Below, one piece after another: positions 1 to 11,135 of a DNA stretch of 64,000 nucleotides (the stretch's first letter is position 1; each line of letters begins with the position of its first letter). Below the pieces are notes generated by a model. It was not told the DNA's origin and searched no databases. It was given only the letters and a program-made list of their open reading frames with translations. This DNA comes from Gonatopus flavifemur (Eukaryota; Arthropoda; Insecta; Hymenoptera; Dryinidae). The stretch is taken from NCBI GenBank assembly GCA_018340375.1, contig JAFFJZ010000006.1:16262001-16326000 (forward strand), given 5' to 3'. Made by a program: the position numbers and the translations under genes.

Positions 1-2233
1 CTATCATCGCTTTTAAGCGTCGTGTACGTACCCAATCGTCGTTGTCGTCGTCCGTTGTGATGGTCTTATAAGTCGGCGTAGTAAAAACGAATACATATAC
101 ATACCCGTGTAACGACGGGGCGTATATTAATGCGCGCGTATTATTTCTCTATCGGCGGCATCCGAGGTTGGTCGTCGTCGTCGTCGTCGTCGTCGTCGGT
201 GATTCGATGATGCGCCCAATGCTCACTTGCTCACGAGCAAACTTGTTGTTCCTTCTTCTTCTTCTTCTTCTTCTTCTCATCCTCCTTTTCCGTCCTCTCT
301 GGTACGTGAAAACGTATATCCGTAGAAATTTACGCGCAGCCGATAATTAGCGAGCCGCGTTCTGTTGCCGATTCGGGGCATTTGAGTAAAGAAGATGGAG
401 TCCAACGTATAAGGCTTTTAATCGCTGTAATTTATGCACGTCGCTGTTCCAGAAGACGAGACAGGATATAGTTTCTTTTTTTTCCCCTCGCTTTAAGATA
501 GGCCAGGAGCAAATAAAAGGAAGAGAGATATATGCAGGGAAAAAAAGATATCCCATGAACGAGCGCGCGAATGTGGACCTTGACGCTTGCAGCAAAATGT
601 CGCCCAATTAACGGTGAATCGGAACGCATATATACCTATAGACTTGAGTATATAAAATCTTCGGGTCGTCGAGTATTGAGCATCGCGCCGAGCATGGGTG
701 CAGAAAAACGAGCAGAAAGACGACGCCCACTGGGAGGAAAAGATTGAAGGAGTTAACGAGTTGGTCGTTCATTGACCATCCGCATGTCTGTGTCTGCGTT
801 GCTATACGCACCACCATTAACACCACTTTTCCGTGCACTCTGCGAATCCATCCAGTCTATCCATCCCCAATCGAGTATATATACTCCTCCAAGGTCACCC
901 CTTATGATGTAATAATACCCACACGTGTTTACCTTTTTTCTAACTATCTATTTACTTCATTCCTCGCGTTATATCCGAATTCTACGAGTATTAATTATCG
1001 AAGATAATTGCTTTCGCGTCTTCGATCGAAGCACGTCCATCCTCGCGCATACATATTTATAAATTACAGAATTTATAACTATAATATAAAGATTCAACCT
1101 CGCGTCCTTTATTGCTATTTACGGCAGGATGAGTTATGCGTACGGCGTCGACGTAGGAAAATGTTAATCTCCCGCGACAACATAATACTGTAAAGGACGA
1201 CATTAAAACCGACGTAACGGTCGAATCATAACCGTGGAGTATTATTTGCCATATATAATGGCCGTATGAATCGTCCAAGATCATATTTCACGTTCGCATA
1301 TTATAGCAAAATATTCTCTAGCTCGAGCGTACTTTCGCCTCTGTTTATGACGCTCTACGTAATACGCGAAATTTAATGGATTAATGCGAACTATGCTGAG
1401 AGCGAGCAGAAAAAGGAGAATCGAATTCTTGCAATTTTTATGCGTTGTTGTTCTCCCATGGGTCTCATGTATTTTTCTTGTATTCCGATTGAGGATAACG
1501 AAGAAAACAAACAAGGATGGTGTATTGACAAATCATTACTTTCGGTCACGGACTTTAAGCAACGGATGAACCAAGTACGCTGCGGTATAAGAATACGCTG
1601 TGTTCGTATCGGTGACTGATAAATCACAAGTTATTTTCAGCCGTTCGATGTTACTCGGGGAGAGGAAAAAAAATGAAACTAATCGATCGAGAAATTGCTG
1701 TGAAGATACAATGCCCGGGGAATCGTATATAGACTCTAAACCTGGGTAATAGCTATTATGCTTGATTCGATCTATTGCTGCTACCATCGTTCCTTCGAAA
1801 CGACTCGGGAGCGTTGAAACCTGGAAGTCGTTTCTGCCACCATTCCGCATGGCTGCTCATAGCTATGCCCCTACTACTACTATCGCTCTCTTACCGGTGC
1901 ACAATATCGTCATTGCTTCTCTCAACATTATTACCGCGACAAAATATCAGCTCCAGTCGATTCAAGTTCTTCTTCTTCTTCCTCTTTACATATTCAGATC
2001 ATCCCTGTTTCAACTGTCTTTGCTAACTCGATCGAATGATATCCTCGTACGAGCACTGTCATTCTCAAAAGCTCACATCTTTATAACATTACAAACGTAT
2101 TTTGTTTAAGCCTCCTCGGTACAGTTCGGGCTTCAGAGGCCCGGATAATAAAACAATAAGAATATAACAAGGCAACATTGAAAATTCGTTAACTTTTCAT
2201 ACTTTATTCTTGTAAATTTTCTTTAATACTCTG
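1..2233. other. Single-copy-looking region, no supported gene
   Basis: I find no ORF here with convincing protein composition or splice signals. The stretch holds simple repeats (a GTC array at 171-199 and a CTT array at about 252-276) and ordinary AT-rich DNA. It lacks the TIRs and motif repeats that fill the next 8 kb. It could be intron, UTR or regulatory DNA of a gene lying outside the window. That is inference only. Confidence 0.5.
171..199. repeat. (GTC)n microsatellite
   Basis: An uninterrupted GTC/CGT trinucleotide array. A CTT array follows about 50 bases downstream (252-276). Both create artefactual Val- or Leu-rich reading frames. Confidence 0.9.
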
Positions 2234-3130
2234 TAGGGTAAGGTTGGGTAATATGCCACCTCGGGTAATATGCCACTTTTCGATAATTTCATGTTCAATA
2301 CACGGATATTTTTTAGGAATACGTTGATTTGTTCATTTTAGTGCTTGCATCCATATGACAACAGTTATTTGTTTGCATGTCTTTGTTTATTCGAGAAATT
2401 GACGTAAGTTGAAAACACAATGTCTTCATGGAATTTTATGCTGTAACTCAAAAGTGAATTTTTCGTTAATGTTTATTAATTTATAATTGAAAGATGAATG
2501 ATGATAAAATATTCCATCTAACAAATATTATAATTCTACAAACCATAAAGAATATCATTAATGGCGTAGAAAAATTCCTAATCATGATTTTTTTTGTGTA
2601 TAGGGGTTAAATGCCAGTTTTCAATTTTGGTAATATGCCACTATGCCACTAGTGCCAATTACCCCTGAAACAAATTATACAATGCAGATTTAGCAAAAAT
2701 GTACCGTTAAATTCCCCCAAGTGTGATATTTCAATGTCATTTGAATATTTTTTGTAATCGTTGATAATTTCACTTCTTCACACCAATATTCTACAATATG
2801 TGTCTATATTATACATTCATGTTATATTTTCTAAGGATTTCTTATAATTATTCATTTCCATAGATTTTCGATCATTCATTCTCATTAAAGTCATCAGCTA
2901 AACGCTTATGGCACTTTACCCACGCATAGGGGGTAACATGCCACTTTGGAGAGTTTTGGGAATTTCGATTTCACCGCTCAGCTATGAGAACCCTGAAGCT
3001 GTGATGCTAATCAAATACACATTAATAATTATACTTTCAAATGGTATTATTTTTATTGCTATAATATTTGACATCTAGAAAATATTGTTGTTGGAACATT
3101 AAGTGGGGCATATTACCCCGCCTTACCCTA
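2234..3130. mobile_element. TA-flanked MITE, GGGTAAGG termini (Tc1/mariner-like)
   Basis: The left end reads TA then GGGTAAGGTTGGGTAATATG. The right end read backwards is TA then GGGTAAGGCGGGGTAATATG, an inverted repeat of about 24 bp with two mismatches. TA at both edges fits the TA target duplication of the Tc1/mariner superfamily. The core motif GGTAATATGCCACT recurs at least five times inside (about 2252, 2268, 2630, 2932 and the right end), so the element has many subterminal copies of its own terminus. No transposase ORF remains. The element lies just beyond the 3' end of a piggyBac relic. Confidence 0.8.
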
Positions 3131-3182
3131 TATGAATTATTTGTAATTATAATATTTGCAAAAAACATGTATATTCACTTAT

Positions 3183-3606
3183 TCAATTCGAATCCAACGA
3201 ACAATCTTTTGAAGTGAAGCATGTAACACAATGAACGGTGAATTTACTATGTTGACTACAGATAGTTTTATCGCATTTTGCACAACAAGTTTTCGATTTT
3301 CTGTCTATTTTTGATGGACACGAATAACAACGGCGTCGCATTTTTTTGGAAGAAGGGGGTTTTCTCTCATCATAAGTTCGTTGAACTTTACAAAGAACTA
3401 TTCAGATCATAAACTAATTTGTCTGCCAATTCTATAAGAAATTTCCTTCTTTTCTTTTTTACAGTTGAATTGATCGCGTGAGTAACATTGTGAATGACAA
3501 AGGCAGCATTACCACGAACGTTAATCAAGTTCATAAAAAAAGCAAAGGGCCAACGATTTGTTCCCCGTTGACACAGAGTATGAATGACACAGTTGGTCCA
3601 TAACAT
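3183..3606 (-). pseudogene. piggyBac-like transposase, 3' fragment (decayed)
   Basis: Two adjacent minus-strand pieces match the C-terminal end of piggyBac DDE transposases. The upstream piece (3606-3388, 72 codons) carries the late-domain signature TNRWPFAFFMNLINV, followed by RRKFLIELADKLV. The downstream piece (3341-3183) encodes the cysteine-rich zinc domain typical of the piggyBac C-terminus: RRRCYSCPSK, then CCAKCDKTIC and HCVTC. A stop and a frame change separate the two pieces, and the catalytic core is absent, so this is a dead remnant. Recognition rests on remembered family motifs, not on a search. A piggyBac-like 5' end in the same orientation lies at 8904-9663 and could belong to the same original insertion. 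Confidence 0.75.
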
Positions 3607-3718
3607 CTACTCCAACTTTGATTTTATTACAATAAGTATTAATTTCTGATTTTCCGTCTACATCGACTGTATTAGACGGAAAGAAATTTAGAGTTAAATT
3701 TACTATGGTACTTTGTAA

Positions 3719-3831
3719 CCGAGGAACAGACTGAACTTACAATGAAGTTCACTATGACGAGACAATAGAAACCTGATCAAATTTACGATGTTTTACAGTA
3801 ATTTCCATCAGGAGTTCAGTCTGTTCCTCGG
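3719..3831. mobile_element. Small palindromic element, 19-bp perfect TIR
   Basis: CCGAGGAACAGACTGAACT at the left edge is exactly reverse-complemented at the right edge, with about 75 bp between. A further GAACTT/GAAGTTC pair makes the left arm itself fold. It has no coding content and looks like a short MITE or foldback. Confidence 0.6.
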
Positions 3832-4435
3832 CCACAATAATCCCATAGTAAATTGAACTACAAATTTCCCTCCATGTAGAATGATGCATGGAAGAAAATG
3901 AGATCACTGATTTGTTTGTTTTTTTTTTGGACCCAATTGGAAGATTTTTCATGTGCTTGAAGTTCGAGACGAATAAAAGCTTTATTCTTTCTGACTGTGC
4001 CTACACTGTAAAAAAAATTTCGGTAAATTTACCGAAAATATTCGGGAAGCAATTAACCCGAACTTTTGGTAAAATTGCAAATTGGTATCGGGAATAATTT
4101 TAAATGTATTCGATAATTTTACCGATTACTTTCGGGAATGATATGAACTCGAGTAACTTGAAATTACCAAAATAGGATGGTAATTTTACCGGTTATCCTC
4201 GGGAAAAATATGGAATTGAATGGCTCAAAATTGCCGAAATAGTATGGTGAAATTACCGAAATTCGTGAATTTTCTGCAGTTTTGTATCACAATTTACATG
4301 TACTGGAAAATTATTGCTGAAAATATTCATAAAAATTGAAAAGAATTTTATTACGCCAACTGATTTCGCATATTCATTGTGTTTCAAGATCACTGAGGAA
4401 CTTGATCACTCATCTAGATGAAGAGAAAATCATAC

Positions 4436-4515
4436 CCACCTAGCGGGGCTCGAACCTACATTCCCCTACCTGCCTACCGACTGAAACCTAAGACCTAACC
4501 GCTGAGCTATGGCGC
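4436..4515 (-). repeat. tRNA-derived segment (SINE head or tRNA pseudogene)
   Basis: Read on the minus strand, this has an A-box-like TAGCTCAGCGGTTAGG (4509-4494) and a B-box-like GGTTCGAGCC (4456-4447) at tRNA-like spacing. The acceptor stem does not pair (GCGCCA against TAGGTGG), the D stem is poor and no clean anticodon arm forms. It is therefore not a functional tRNA. It is more likely the promoter head of a tRNA-derived SINE or a tRNA pseudogene captured inside the surrounding TIR element. Confidence 0.5.
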
Positions 4516-4619
4516 GACATGCTGGATAGCCACCCTGGAAGTCCACATATGTTTCATATTTAGAAAACACAAAAAGATAGACGGGGTGTGAATTTTCAGT
4601 TACATTTGGCAAATTTTCA

Positions 4620-5150
4620 GGACCGTGCTAACAAAATTGTCCCTGCCAGTACGTTTTTTTTCAAAACTCGAAATTTTTTCCAAGTCCATGGAAATCTCAT
4701 GGATTACAAAAACTTTTCCCATAAACTTCGGTAAATTTACCGAAGTTGTTTGGAGAAAATCCACCTTGAAATTTTTTCCAAGTCCTGATCCGAAATAAAA
4801 GGAGAAGTGGAAAAAAAAATTGTTTTTTCCATATGGACCATTCGATTCCAAATCTGTTGAATCGGATAAGAAACTTGTTTCTGCCAGTACGTTTTTTTTT
4901 TCGAAACTCGGAATTCCTTCTAAGTCCTCTCATGGATTACAAAAACTTTTCCCCACAAACTTCGGGAAATTTACCGAAGTTGTTTGAAGAAAATCCACTT
5001 GAAAATTTTTTCCAAGTCCTGATTCGGATTAAAGGGAGAAGTGAAAAAAAAATTGTTTTTTCCATATGGACCATTCGATTCCAAATCTGTTGAATCGGAT
5101 AAGAAACTTGTTTCTGTCAGTACGTTTTTTTTCAAAACTCGGAATTTTTT
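4620..5150 (+). repeat. Three direct copies of a ~235-bp unit
   Basis: CTGCCAGTACGTTTTTTTT starts a unit at about 4643, again at about 4881, and with one change at about 5113 (spacing 238 and 232). Each unit contains a CATGGATTACAAAAACTTTT segment and TTCGG(T/G)AAATTTACCGAAG. The third copy is interrupted by the nested element at 5154. This is a small tandem amplification inside the host element. Confidence 0.8.
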
Positions 5151-5153
5151 CTA

Positions 5154-5405
5154 TACACTGTAAAAAAAATTTGTTGAATTCCAAACAAAAATGCTTGGAA
5201 ATTTACAAACTTGGTTTGGAAAAATAATTTCCGAACCTTTTTTGTAAATTGCCGAACAAAAGTTTGTGAATTTTCAAAAATCTTCGTGAAATCACAAAAT
5301 TTTTTGAATGTTTACAAACTTTTATTTGGTAATTTACAGAAAAAGTTTGTGTAAAAAACTGCCAAACTTCTTTGGCAGTTTAGGAAGTATATTTTTTACA
5401 GTGTA
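5154..5405. mobile_element. Nested TACACTGTAAAAAA-TIR element (252 bp)
   Basis: TACACTGTAAAAAAAATTTG on the left and TATTTTTTACAGTGTA on the right bound 252 bp. The interior repeats a CCAAACAAA / TTTACAAACTT motif instead of the GGTAAATTTACC motif of the outer element. It interrupts the third 235-bp unit of the surrounding element, so it inserted later. Confidence 0.7.
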
Positions 5406-5964
5406 AGTCCTGGTTTAAGATAAAACGAAACATGAAAAAAAATGCTTTCCTCGTATGATCCATTTGATTCCAAATCTTCTGAAATGATTAAAAAACCTGT
5501 CATTACGAGTAGTTTTTTTCCACCTCGAAATTATTTCTAATTTCACATATCATGGACAAAAATTTTCCCGAACAACTTCGGTAAAATCATGGTACCTGAG
5601 TTTTACCTAACTCTCTTCGGTAAAACTCTTTACCGAACCAGTTTTGGACGATTCCCGAAGGAAAGTTCGGTAAATTCACCGATGTTTTTTACAGTGTACA
5701 ATTGTCAAACCGTGACTGTATATTTTCTGCGCAAGCTCATGAGAAGTATAAAAGTTATCCATCGTAATATTTCGATTGGATTTTTCGTATGGTTGACACA
5801 GATGTCGTACAATCTGATGGACAATTCCAACAGTCCAAATATAGAATTGCATTTACTAGGGATATACTGTTTGAATGGGCAACAGCCACGCAATGAAATC
5901 AACTGTTCATCCACAGTATGGCAATCGCCCGGAGAATACATGCGTGTCAAATTGTGTATAACCA

Positions 5965-7182
5965 CCCTGGTGGAAATATTTCTTCTTCGGGGGAATTCGG
6001 AGAATAAGTTATGAAAAATATTCGCAAATCTCCGTTTTTTGACGGAATGTTCATATTTCCTCCTAAATAGTCCGAATTTCTCCGCTAATCAGAAAAAGGG
6101 AATCGAGAAGTTTGAAACGTTTCGTTTTTTGTCAAAAGTTGAACACTTTGTCACTAAATTTTGAGAGTAAATCATACCGATTTCCTTCGAATTTCTCCGA
6201 ATTTCATTCATATATGTGTTCAATATATATTAGGGAATGCTCGGAGAGAATCCGGGAAATTTTTAGAAATTGAAATCAACTATTTCCACATCTTCTCAGA
6301 AGCAATTTAGAGAAATTCATATAAATTACTTGAATTGTTCAATCGATCCGAGTATTCCGATTTTCTCCGAATTCCTCCGAAAACATGTAACGAATAGAGG
6401 GTGTAGTGGATTTCTAGGCATGATTTTTTGTCAGACTGAGGGAAAATTCGGAGGAAATCGAATATATGTTTGAAGATCTATTGACATGTATTTTTAAAGA
6501 CAAATTCAGAGGAATTCGGATCACTCACCAACATTTGAACGCGTGATGGATCATTCCGATTGTTGTCGAATGGCTACGAAAAGAGGTGAGAAGGACCTGC
6601 CTCTCCGAAGTTCTCCGAACTTGATCTATATTTAAATGTCCATACATTAAGGAATTTCGGAGAAAATCAGGGGAAATGTCAGAGGTTAAGTAGAACAGTT
6701 CTCATCCTCCCTTAGAAGTGGTTAGGAGAAATTCGGAAATATATTCTGATTATGGAATGAATTATGTTAAGAATATGAATAATTCGAAGAATACTATAAT
6801 CATTTCAGAAAGAATCCGGAAATATTCTGAACTTTTGATTCAGAAAAATCATTTGAGGCGGAGGATTTCGGAGAAATTCGTGAATTCAATATGAAATTTA
6901 GGGAAAATCTGGATAAATCGGAGAAAATTTCGGAGTGATTCGGAAAAGATTGGAGAAATATTTCGATCACGAAATAAATTACGTTGGACAAATGAATCAT
7001 TCGGAAAAAAATGTGATCTTTCGAGGAGAAATTTGGGAAAAATCTGAATCTCCCAATTCGGAGAAGTGACTATGAGCGAAGTGTTTCGGACAAACGTCTC
7101 AATTTGGTACAAAATTCGAGACCAAAATCGGAAAAAAACAGAGAAAAATTCAGAAAAAATCGGAGAAATATTCCCACCAGAG
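5965..7182. mobile_element. CCCTGGTGG-TIR element built of a TCCGAATTTC motif
   Basis: CCCTGGTGGAAATATTTCTT at the left is mirrored by CTCTGGTGGGAATATTTCTC at the right, an inverted repeat of about 20 bp with few mismatches. The 1.2 kb between is largely diverged copies of TCCGAATTTC/GGAGAAATTCGG on both strands. It shares the CCCTGG terminus with the elements at 30180-31020, 37936-38171 and 38632-38748, but its internal motif differs. Confidence 0.7.
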
Positions 7183-7293
7183 CAAATAAAAAATCACCAA
7201 TTCGCGCCAGTTTATCTTTAGATTGCCGAGCTGTCCTGGTAGTTTTATCGTCACAGGGCGTATTGCACTTGAAATATTTTTGAATCCCTACTT

Positions 7294-7890
7294 TACCTAT
7301 CGTAGCCCCTCGAGGTGCCGCGCAGGGCTGCAATGGCAGTTTGCATTTTCATGGACTTGCCCTGATCCCCCTGCATCAGGCCGAGCTTTGCTGGCATCCC
7401 ACCTCCACGTGGTCCCCGCTGGACAACGCCTGCCCGACTCACATGTGGGTCGGTCAGGCGGCTAATTGGGATGCTTCCTCGCGTGGGGACGGTCTACTCC
7501 ATTCGATGATGTGACTGATTTAGTGAAATCAGGAACTGAGAATAGGGATTTTTCCAAGTCTGTCATCGAACGTAAGACCTGGGTCGGTGCCCTTTGCAAC
7601 CATGGTTTAACAGCTCGCGAGCTGAACGAGGGGATTGCAGTGTCACCGACTGAACTGCGCATTGTACACTTCGGGTGCCTCGCCTGCATAGCGAGATAGG
7701 GTTTAGAAAGGACCCGCCGCAACGAGTAGGGGAGCTGGACTGAGGATATTTAGACAGGGCCGAACTGGTAGGTCGACCAAAGGGGTCGGACGCGCTGGCT
7801 GGGCGTATCCCGGCTCCAAACTCCATGGGGAGTCGGTATCGCACCGATAACTTATGAAAGGGGGTGTTCCACCCTTATACCTATCGTAGC
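7294..7890. mobile_element. 571-bp GC-richer insert with 13-bp target-site duplication
   Basis: TACCTATCGTAGC occurs at 7294-7306 and again at 7878-7890, flanking 571 bp (7307-7877). The insert is clearly GC-richer than its surroundings and contains none of the short-motif repeats of its neighbours. A 13-bp direct repeat around an insert without TIRs is the mark of target-primed retrotransposition (a non-LTR fragment or SINE). I see no poly(A) tail and no recognisable reverse-transcriptase peptide in the six frames, so the family is unknown. It may be a 5' or 3' UTR fragment of a LINE. Confidence 0.65.
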
Positions 7891-8063
7891 ACGAAAAATC
7901 GGCATTCCACGAAGATCGTCAAAAAATTCCTCATAATTTCTTTTACTACTTTTTTCTATCCCTGCGGTAATCAAAAGACCGATGAAAGGCCGAATTTTTA
8001 CACCGTCAACATCTCTCCAACCCGGTGTATTTTTATTTCTTGCATATCGATTTGTGTTTTCTA

Positions 8064-8663
8064 CACGGAGAGAAGAATCACGCGTGTCATGCACAAACCT
8101 TCATGCATACAGAGTTGGAATCTGTTCATGAACACATAGTACGAAGTTCATGCGTTAAAAGCTCAAATTTCACGTTCAAAATGCATAGTATTATCCATGA
8201 ACAAAACACACCATACTCATACGCGAATCCCATGAATTTCAAACTCTTATCGTATGAACCCCACGTATCAAACGCGCAACCATCTTCATACTTCAACCGC
8301 TTAAGCTTCATGCTTTTCGGGTATGAGAGCCAAACATTGATACATTTAGACCCCGCCGTTTATTTTCTTTTTTGTTTGTATAGCAATAGCCAAATAGCGT
8401 AGAGCTCCAAATGCACAAGGTCCATGCTTAAAAAGCATGAGAGTCTTGCGTTTGTACTGTGAACGACTTCATGCTTCTTACGCGTGCAGTTTCTGCTTTT
8501 GGCGCATGGAATATGAATCCTAGAAGTATGCATGTCACAATCGTGAAGTGTGAGTATTCGCTTACTTGACGGGGATGGATTCATGCATCTAATTCTCGGC
8601 AATTCACTTACTTCAGAAGCATGAATTATTCCATGCGTTGGACGCTTGAGTCTTCTCTCCGTG
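8064..8663. mobile_element. CACGGAGAGAAGA-TIR element, ATGCGT motif interior
   Basis: CACGGAGAGAAGA then ATCACGCGT at the left matches CACGGAGAGAAGA then CTCAAGCGT in reverse at the right, about 22 bp with two mismatches. Inside the 600 bp, CATGCGT/ACGCATG and CATGCTT/AAGCATG words recur on both strands. No transposase. The CACGGA terminus recurs at 13381, 25408, 28116 and 33601. Confidence 0.75.
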
Positions 8664-8903
8664 AACAATCAAATCAATGATTTTTTCATCGAAAAAACAC
8701 ACGAATGCGTCATATGGGCTGTCGATGCGTTGCCCAGGTAAAAAAGATCAACTTTATTCAACTTAGAACGAATAATATTGTGTCTTTTTGTTTGGTCTGT
8801 TTTATCAGGCGAAATTTTCCATTCCGTTCCATCACGGTCAATGCCCGTACAGCACAGGACATTTCTATGTTGCCTCTACGTTGCCTCCGCGTGGAATCTC
8901 CGT

Positions 8904-9663
8904 TCATCGACTTTCTATCCACGTGGAATCCACGGGGATGCGACGTGGAAGTGCTGTTTGGGTGAATTTTCCCTGTACTCTTTGCTTTTCTAATTCAATA
9001 TTTTCCTCCAATTCACTATCATCGATATTGACTTCATAATCATCCAAAACGCTAACAGTCTCGCCATCGGAATCATTGCATAACATAGCCCTCCTAATCT
9101 ACTGTGCACTTGCCATTCTTTCAAAATCCTCAGTGGAAATACCCAGCACACACAATTGCAGGCATTTCAAAGGGCCAGTAACGGCTCTTCACCGGCATTA
9201 CAGGGCCATCAGCGGCCCATTGAAGCGCCAGAAGTCGGTGTTTGTAGGGTATTGAGGGGTTATAAATCGCTTACGAGCAATCAGAGCAAGAGGAGGAATA
9301 GGTGAACTCACAGTTTTGTTGAAAACACCGGGAATTCTTGAATGGCTCAACTATTTTCATCTATTTCTATTGAAATTCCTTGAAACTTGAAAGACACCAC
9401 GCGTTGTATAGTATTTCGTTGGTTGCAATTATCTATAAAAACTTGTTAACTACCTGGGTCTCGGAGACCCGAACTATACGTTTACGTTGCTTTGTTTGTT
9501 ACTCCGACTTTAGCGACAGCTGCACTTTCCAACAACAATTGCAATCATTTTTTTCTAAAGCCTTGTTCGCCAAAATAGATGTCACAAACAATCGGTCGAT
9601 AATAATGAATATATTCATAATTTCCCCGGCTTAAAAGACTCGATCTGCACGGATAAGGGTTAA
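8904..9663 (-). pseudogene. piggyBac-like element, 5' end with acidic N-terminal ORF
   Basis: On the minus strand the sequence TTAA (9663-9660) is followed by CCCTTATCCGTGCAGATC. TTAA plus CCC is the target site and terminus expected of piggyBac-like elements. About 570 bp further in is an ATG (9086) opening an acidic peptide (DDYEVNIDDSELEENIELE), as in piggyBac transposase N-termini. The frame loses that character near 8960 and no transposase core follows. The opposite TTAA end was not found. Family assignment is inference from target site, terminus and composition. Confidence 0.45.
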
Positions 9664-9899
9664 ACAGGTCAGACAGGTCGAAGGTCTGTTTTTCACGGCT
9701 GAAGAAACAACCAATTTCGAGGAATTTTTTTTCCACATTGTTGTTATCCCATTATTCAGTTGATATTAAAAATTTGTTCAATATAAATGTATATTGAAAA
9801 GTGTGAAAGAATTGTAATTGCTGCATGTAAAATTCCTGAATTTGTGCAAGGAAATATTTTCACCGAGATAGCTTGATTCTCTATAACCCCAGGCTCGTA

Positions 9900-10440
9900 A
9901 TGTCAAAACTGATATGAGTTGCACCATGATCGGTGTCAAGCTTGGTATACCAAGTCTGATTAGCCTAGCCTTGACTAAGCGTTGATAGAGTCTTGGACAC
10001 CAAAGTTAGGACCAAGCATATTTTGTCGTGTTTGATTTAATTTTCGTCAACCAAGCCTTGACCAATGCTTAGCCCGTCATAGCTAACCAAACCTTGATAG
10101 CGTCTTGAACATCAATGCTAGGCCTAAGCATATTTTACCGTGTTGTGTAACATTGTTGGTGATTAGGCTACAACCGGTGATGACTAGCATCGACTCGAAC
10201 CTGTCGCCAAGTTTGTTCAATTACTCAAATGTGAATGTTCAATCAAACTTGGACGATAATGAAAAATGTATCCTACTCACTCAGCTCGAATTGGTATCGT
10301 ATATCAACAATGGTACCAATATCGATTACAAGCATAGAACGAATATTGAATTTTGATATTAAACCAAGCTTGGATGCCAAGCATTGAACATTGTTATCAT
10401 TCCAAACATGAATCTAGTTTGATGTCAATGTTGGCAACCG
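9900..10440. repeat. Degenerate CCAAGCTTGG-motif repeat block
   Basis: Words such as AAGCTTGG, ACCAAGC, CCAAGCCTTGAC and their complements recur every few tens of bases. A segment with GATAGAGTCTTGGACACCAA and GGACCAAGCATATTTTG (about 9977-10030) recurs diverged at about 10095-10140. This looks like another motif-saturated transposon interior. I could not fix its termini. Confidence 0.55.
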
Positions 10441-10659
10441 AGCTATTTCATTAACTCTTGATACTGTTGTGATTTCGGTTCTGTATTCGGAATATTCATT
10501 TTGCAGAATGATTAATTGAAATATGAGGCAACAAACACTGTACGTTAATAATAATAAACCTAGAACGAAGATACAACTCAACTGATCGAATCGAGTCGCG
10601 GGTGTGTGCAAATCTTGAAGAGGCTCCTTTGACGACGAAGCGACGATCTTAATAACCAT
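10414..10659 (-). CDS. Putative small single-pass membrane protein (weak)
   Basis: An 81-codon minus-strand ORF from ATG at 10659 encodes a polar N-terminus, one strongly hydrophobic segment (core FVLGLLLLTYSVCCLIF) and a polar tail. The last codons run into the repeat block at 10440, and the frame stays open upstream to about 10875. The single-copy-looking island to its right could be its promoter side. I do not recognise the protein and see no matching downstream exon. It may be a first coding exon, a micropeptide or chance. Only the clean membrane-helix profile argues for it. Confidence 0.22.
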   Translation of the reverse strand: MVIKIVASSSKEPLQDLHTPATRFDQLSCIFVLGLLLLTYSVCCLIFQLIILQNEYSEYRTEITTVSRVNEIARLPTLTSN

Positions 10660-11097
10660 GGCGAACGGTGGTTCTGTGCCGATGCGAATGTTCTGCGGTC
10701 CCCTCTGTGTGTAGAGCCGCTTAGAATATAAGAAACTTTCTTCGGTGTTCCAACGACGGCAACTAAATGGAGAAGCTGGGGCTAGTAAATGGACTCTTAC
10801 CTCGTTTCTTGGTTGTATATACATACATGAATGCATGCACGCATGCATGCATACACCAGTCACTGCGCTCTCCACGCTGCTGTACTCTGCGCTTCGTTAA
10901 CCTTCTCTCTTAATTAAGTTCTGCCCGGTCAGAACGTTATTAGTATACACACATGTTCGAGTCTGTATAGTTATATGCATAGCCATCGAGTCTCTAAGGA
11001 CACAAACCGATCTTTTTCCTCCTTCATCACCACTCCTTATTACCACTTCTTTTTCTTCTCCCTACACATCGAAATAGAAAAATCCATCAACATTGTC

Positions 11098-11135
<38 letters not shown>

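Larger units (their letters stand above)
4002..5698. mobile_element. TACACTGTAAAAAA-TIR element, interior full of a GGTAAATTTACC motif
   Basis: The left end TACACTGTAAAAAAAATTTC followed by GGTAAATTTACCGA is mirrored at 5698 by TACACTGTAAAAAACATC followed by GGTGAATTTACCGA. The interior is full of diverged copies of the palindrome TTCGGTAAATTTACCGAA. Nested in it are a second element with the same terminus (5154-5405), a tRNA-like segment (about 4436-4515) and three direct copies of a 235-bp unit (about 4620-5150). No transposase is present. Confidence 0.75.

Noticed and set aside
4436..4515. Functional tRNA gene
   Set aside because: A and B boxes are present, but the acceptor and D stems do not pair and no anticodon arm can be defined.
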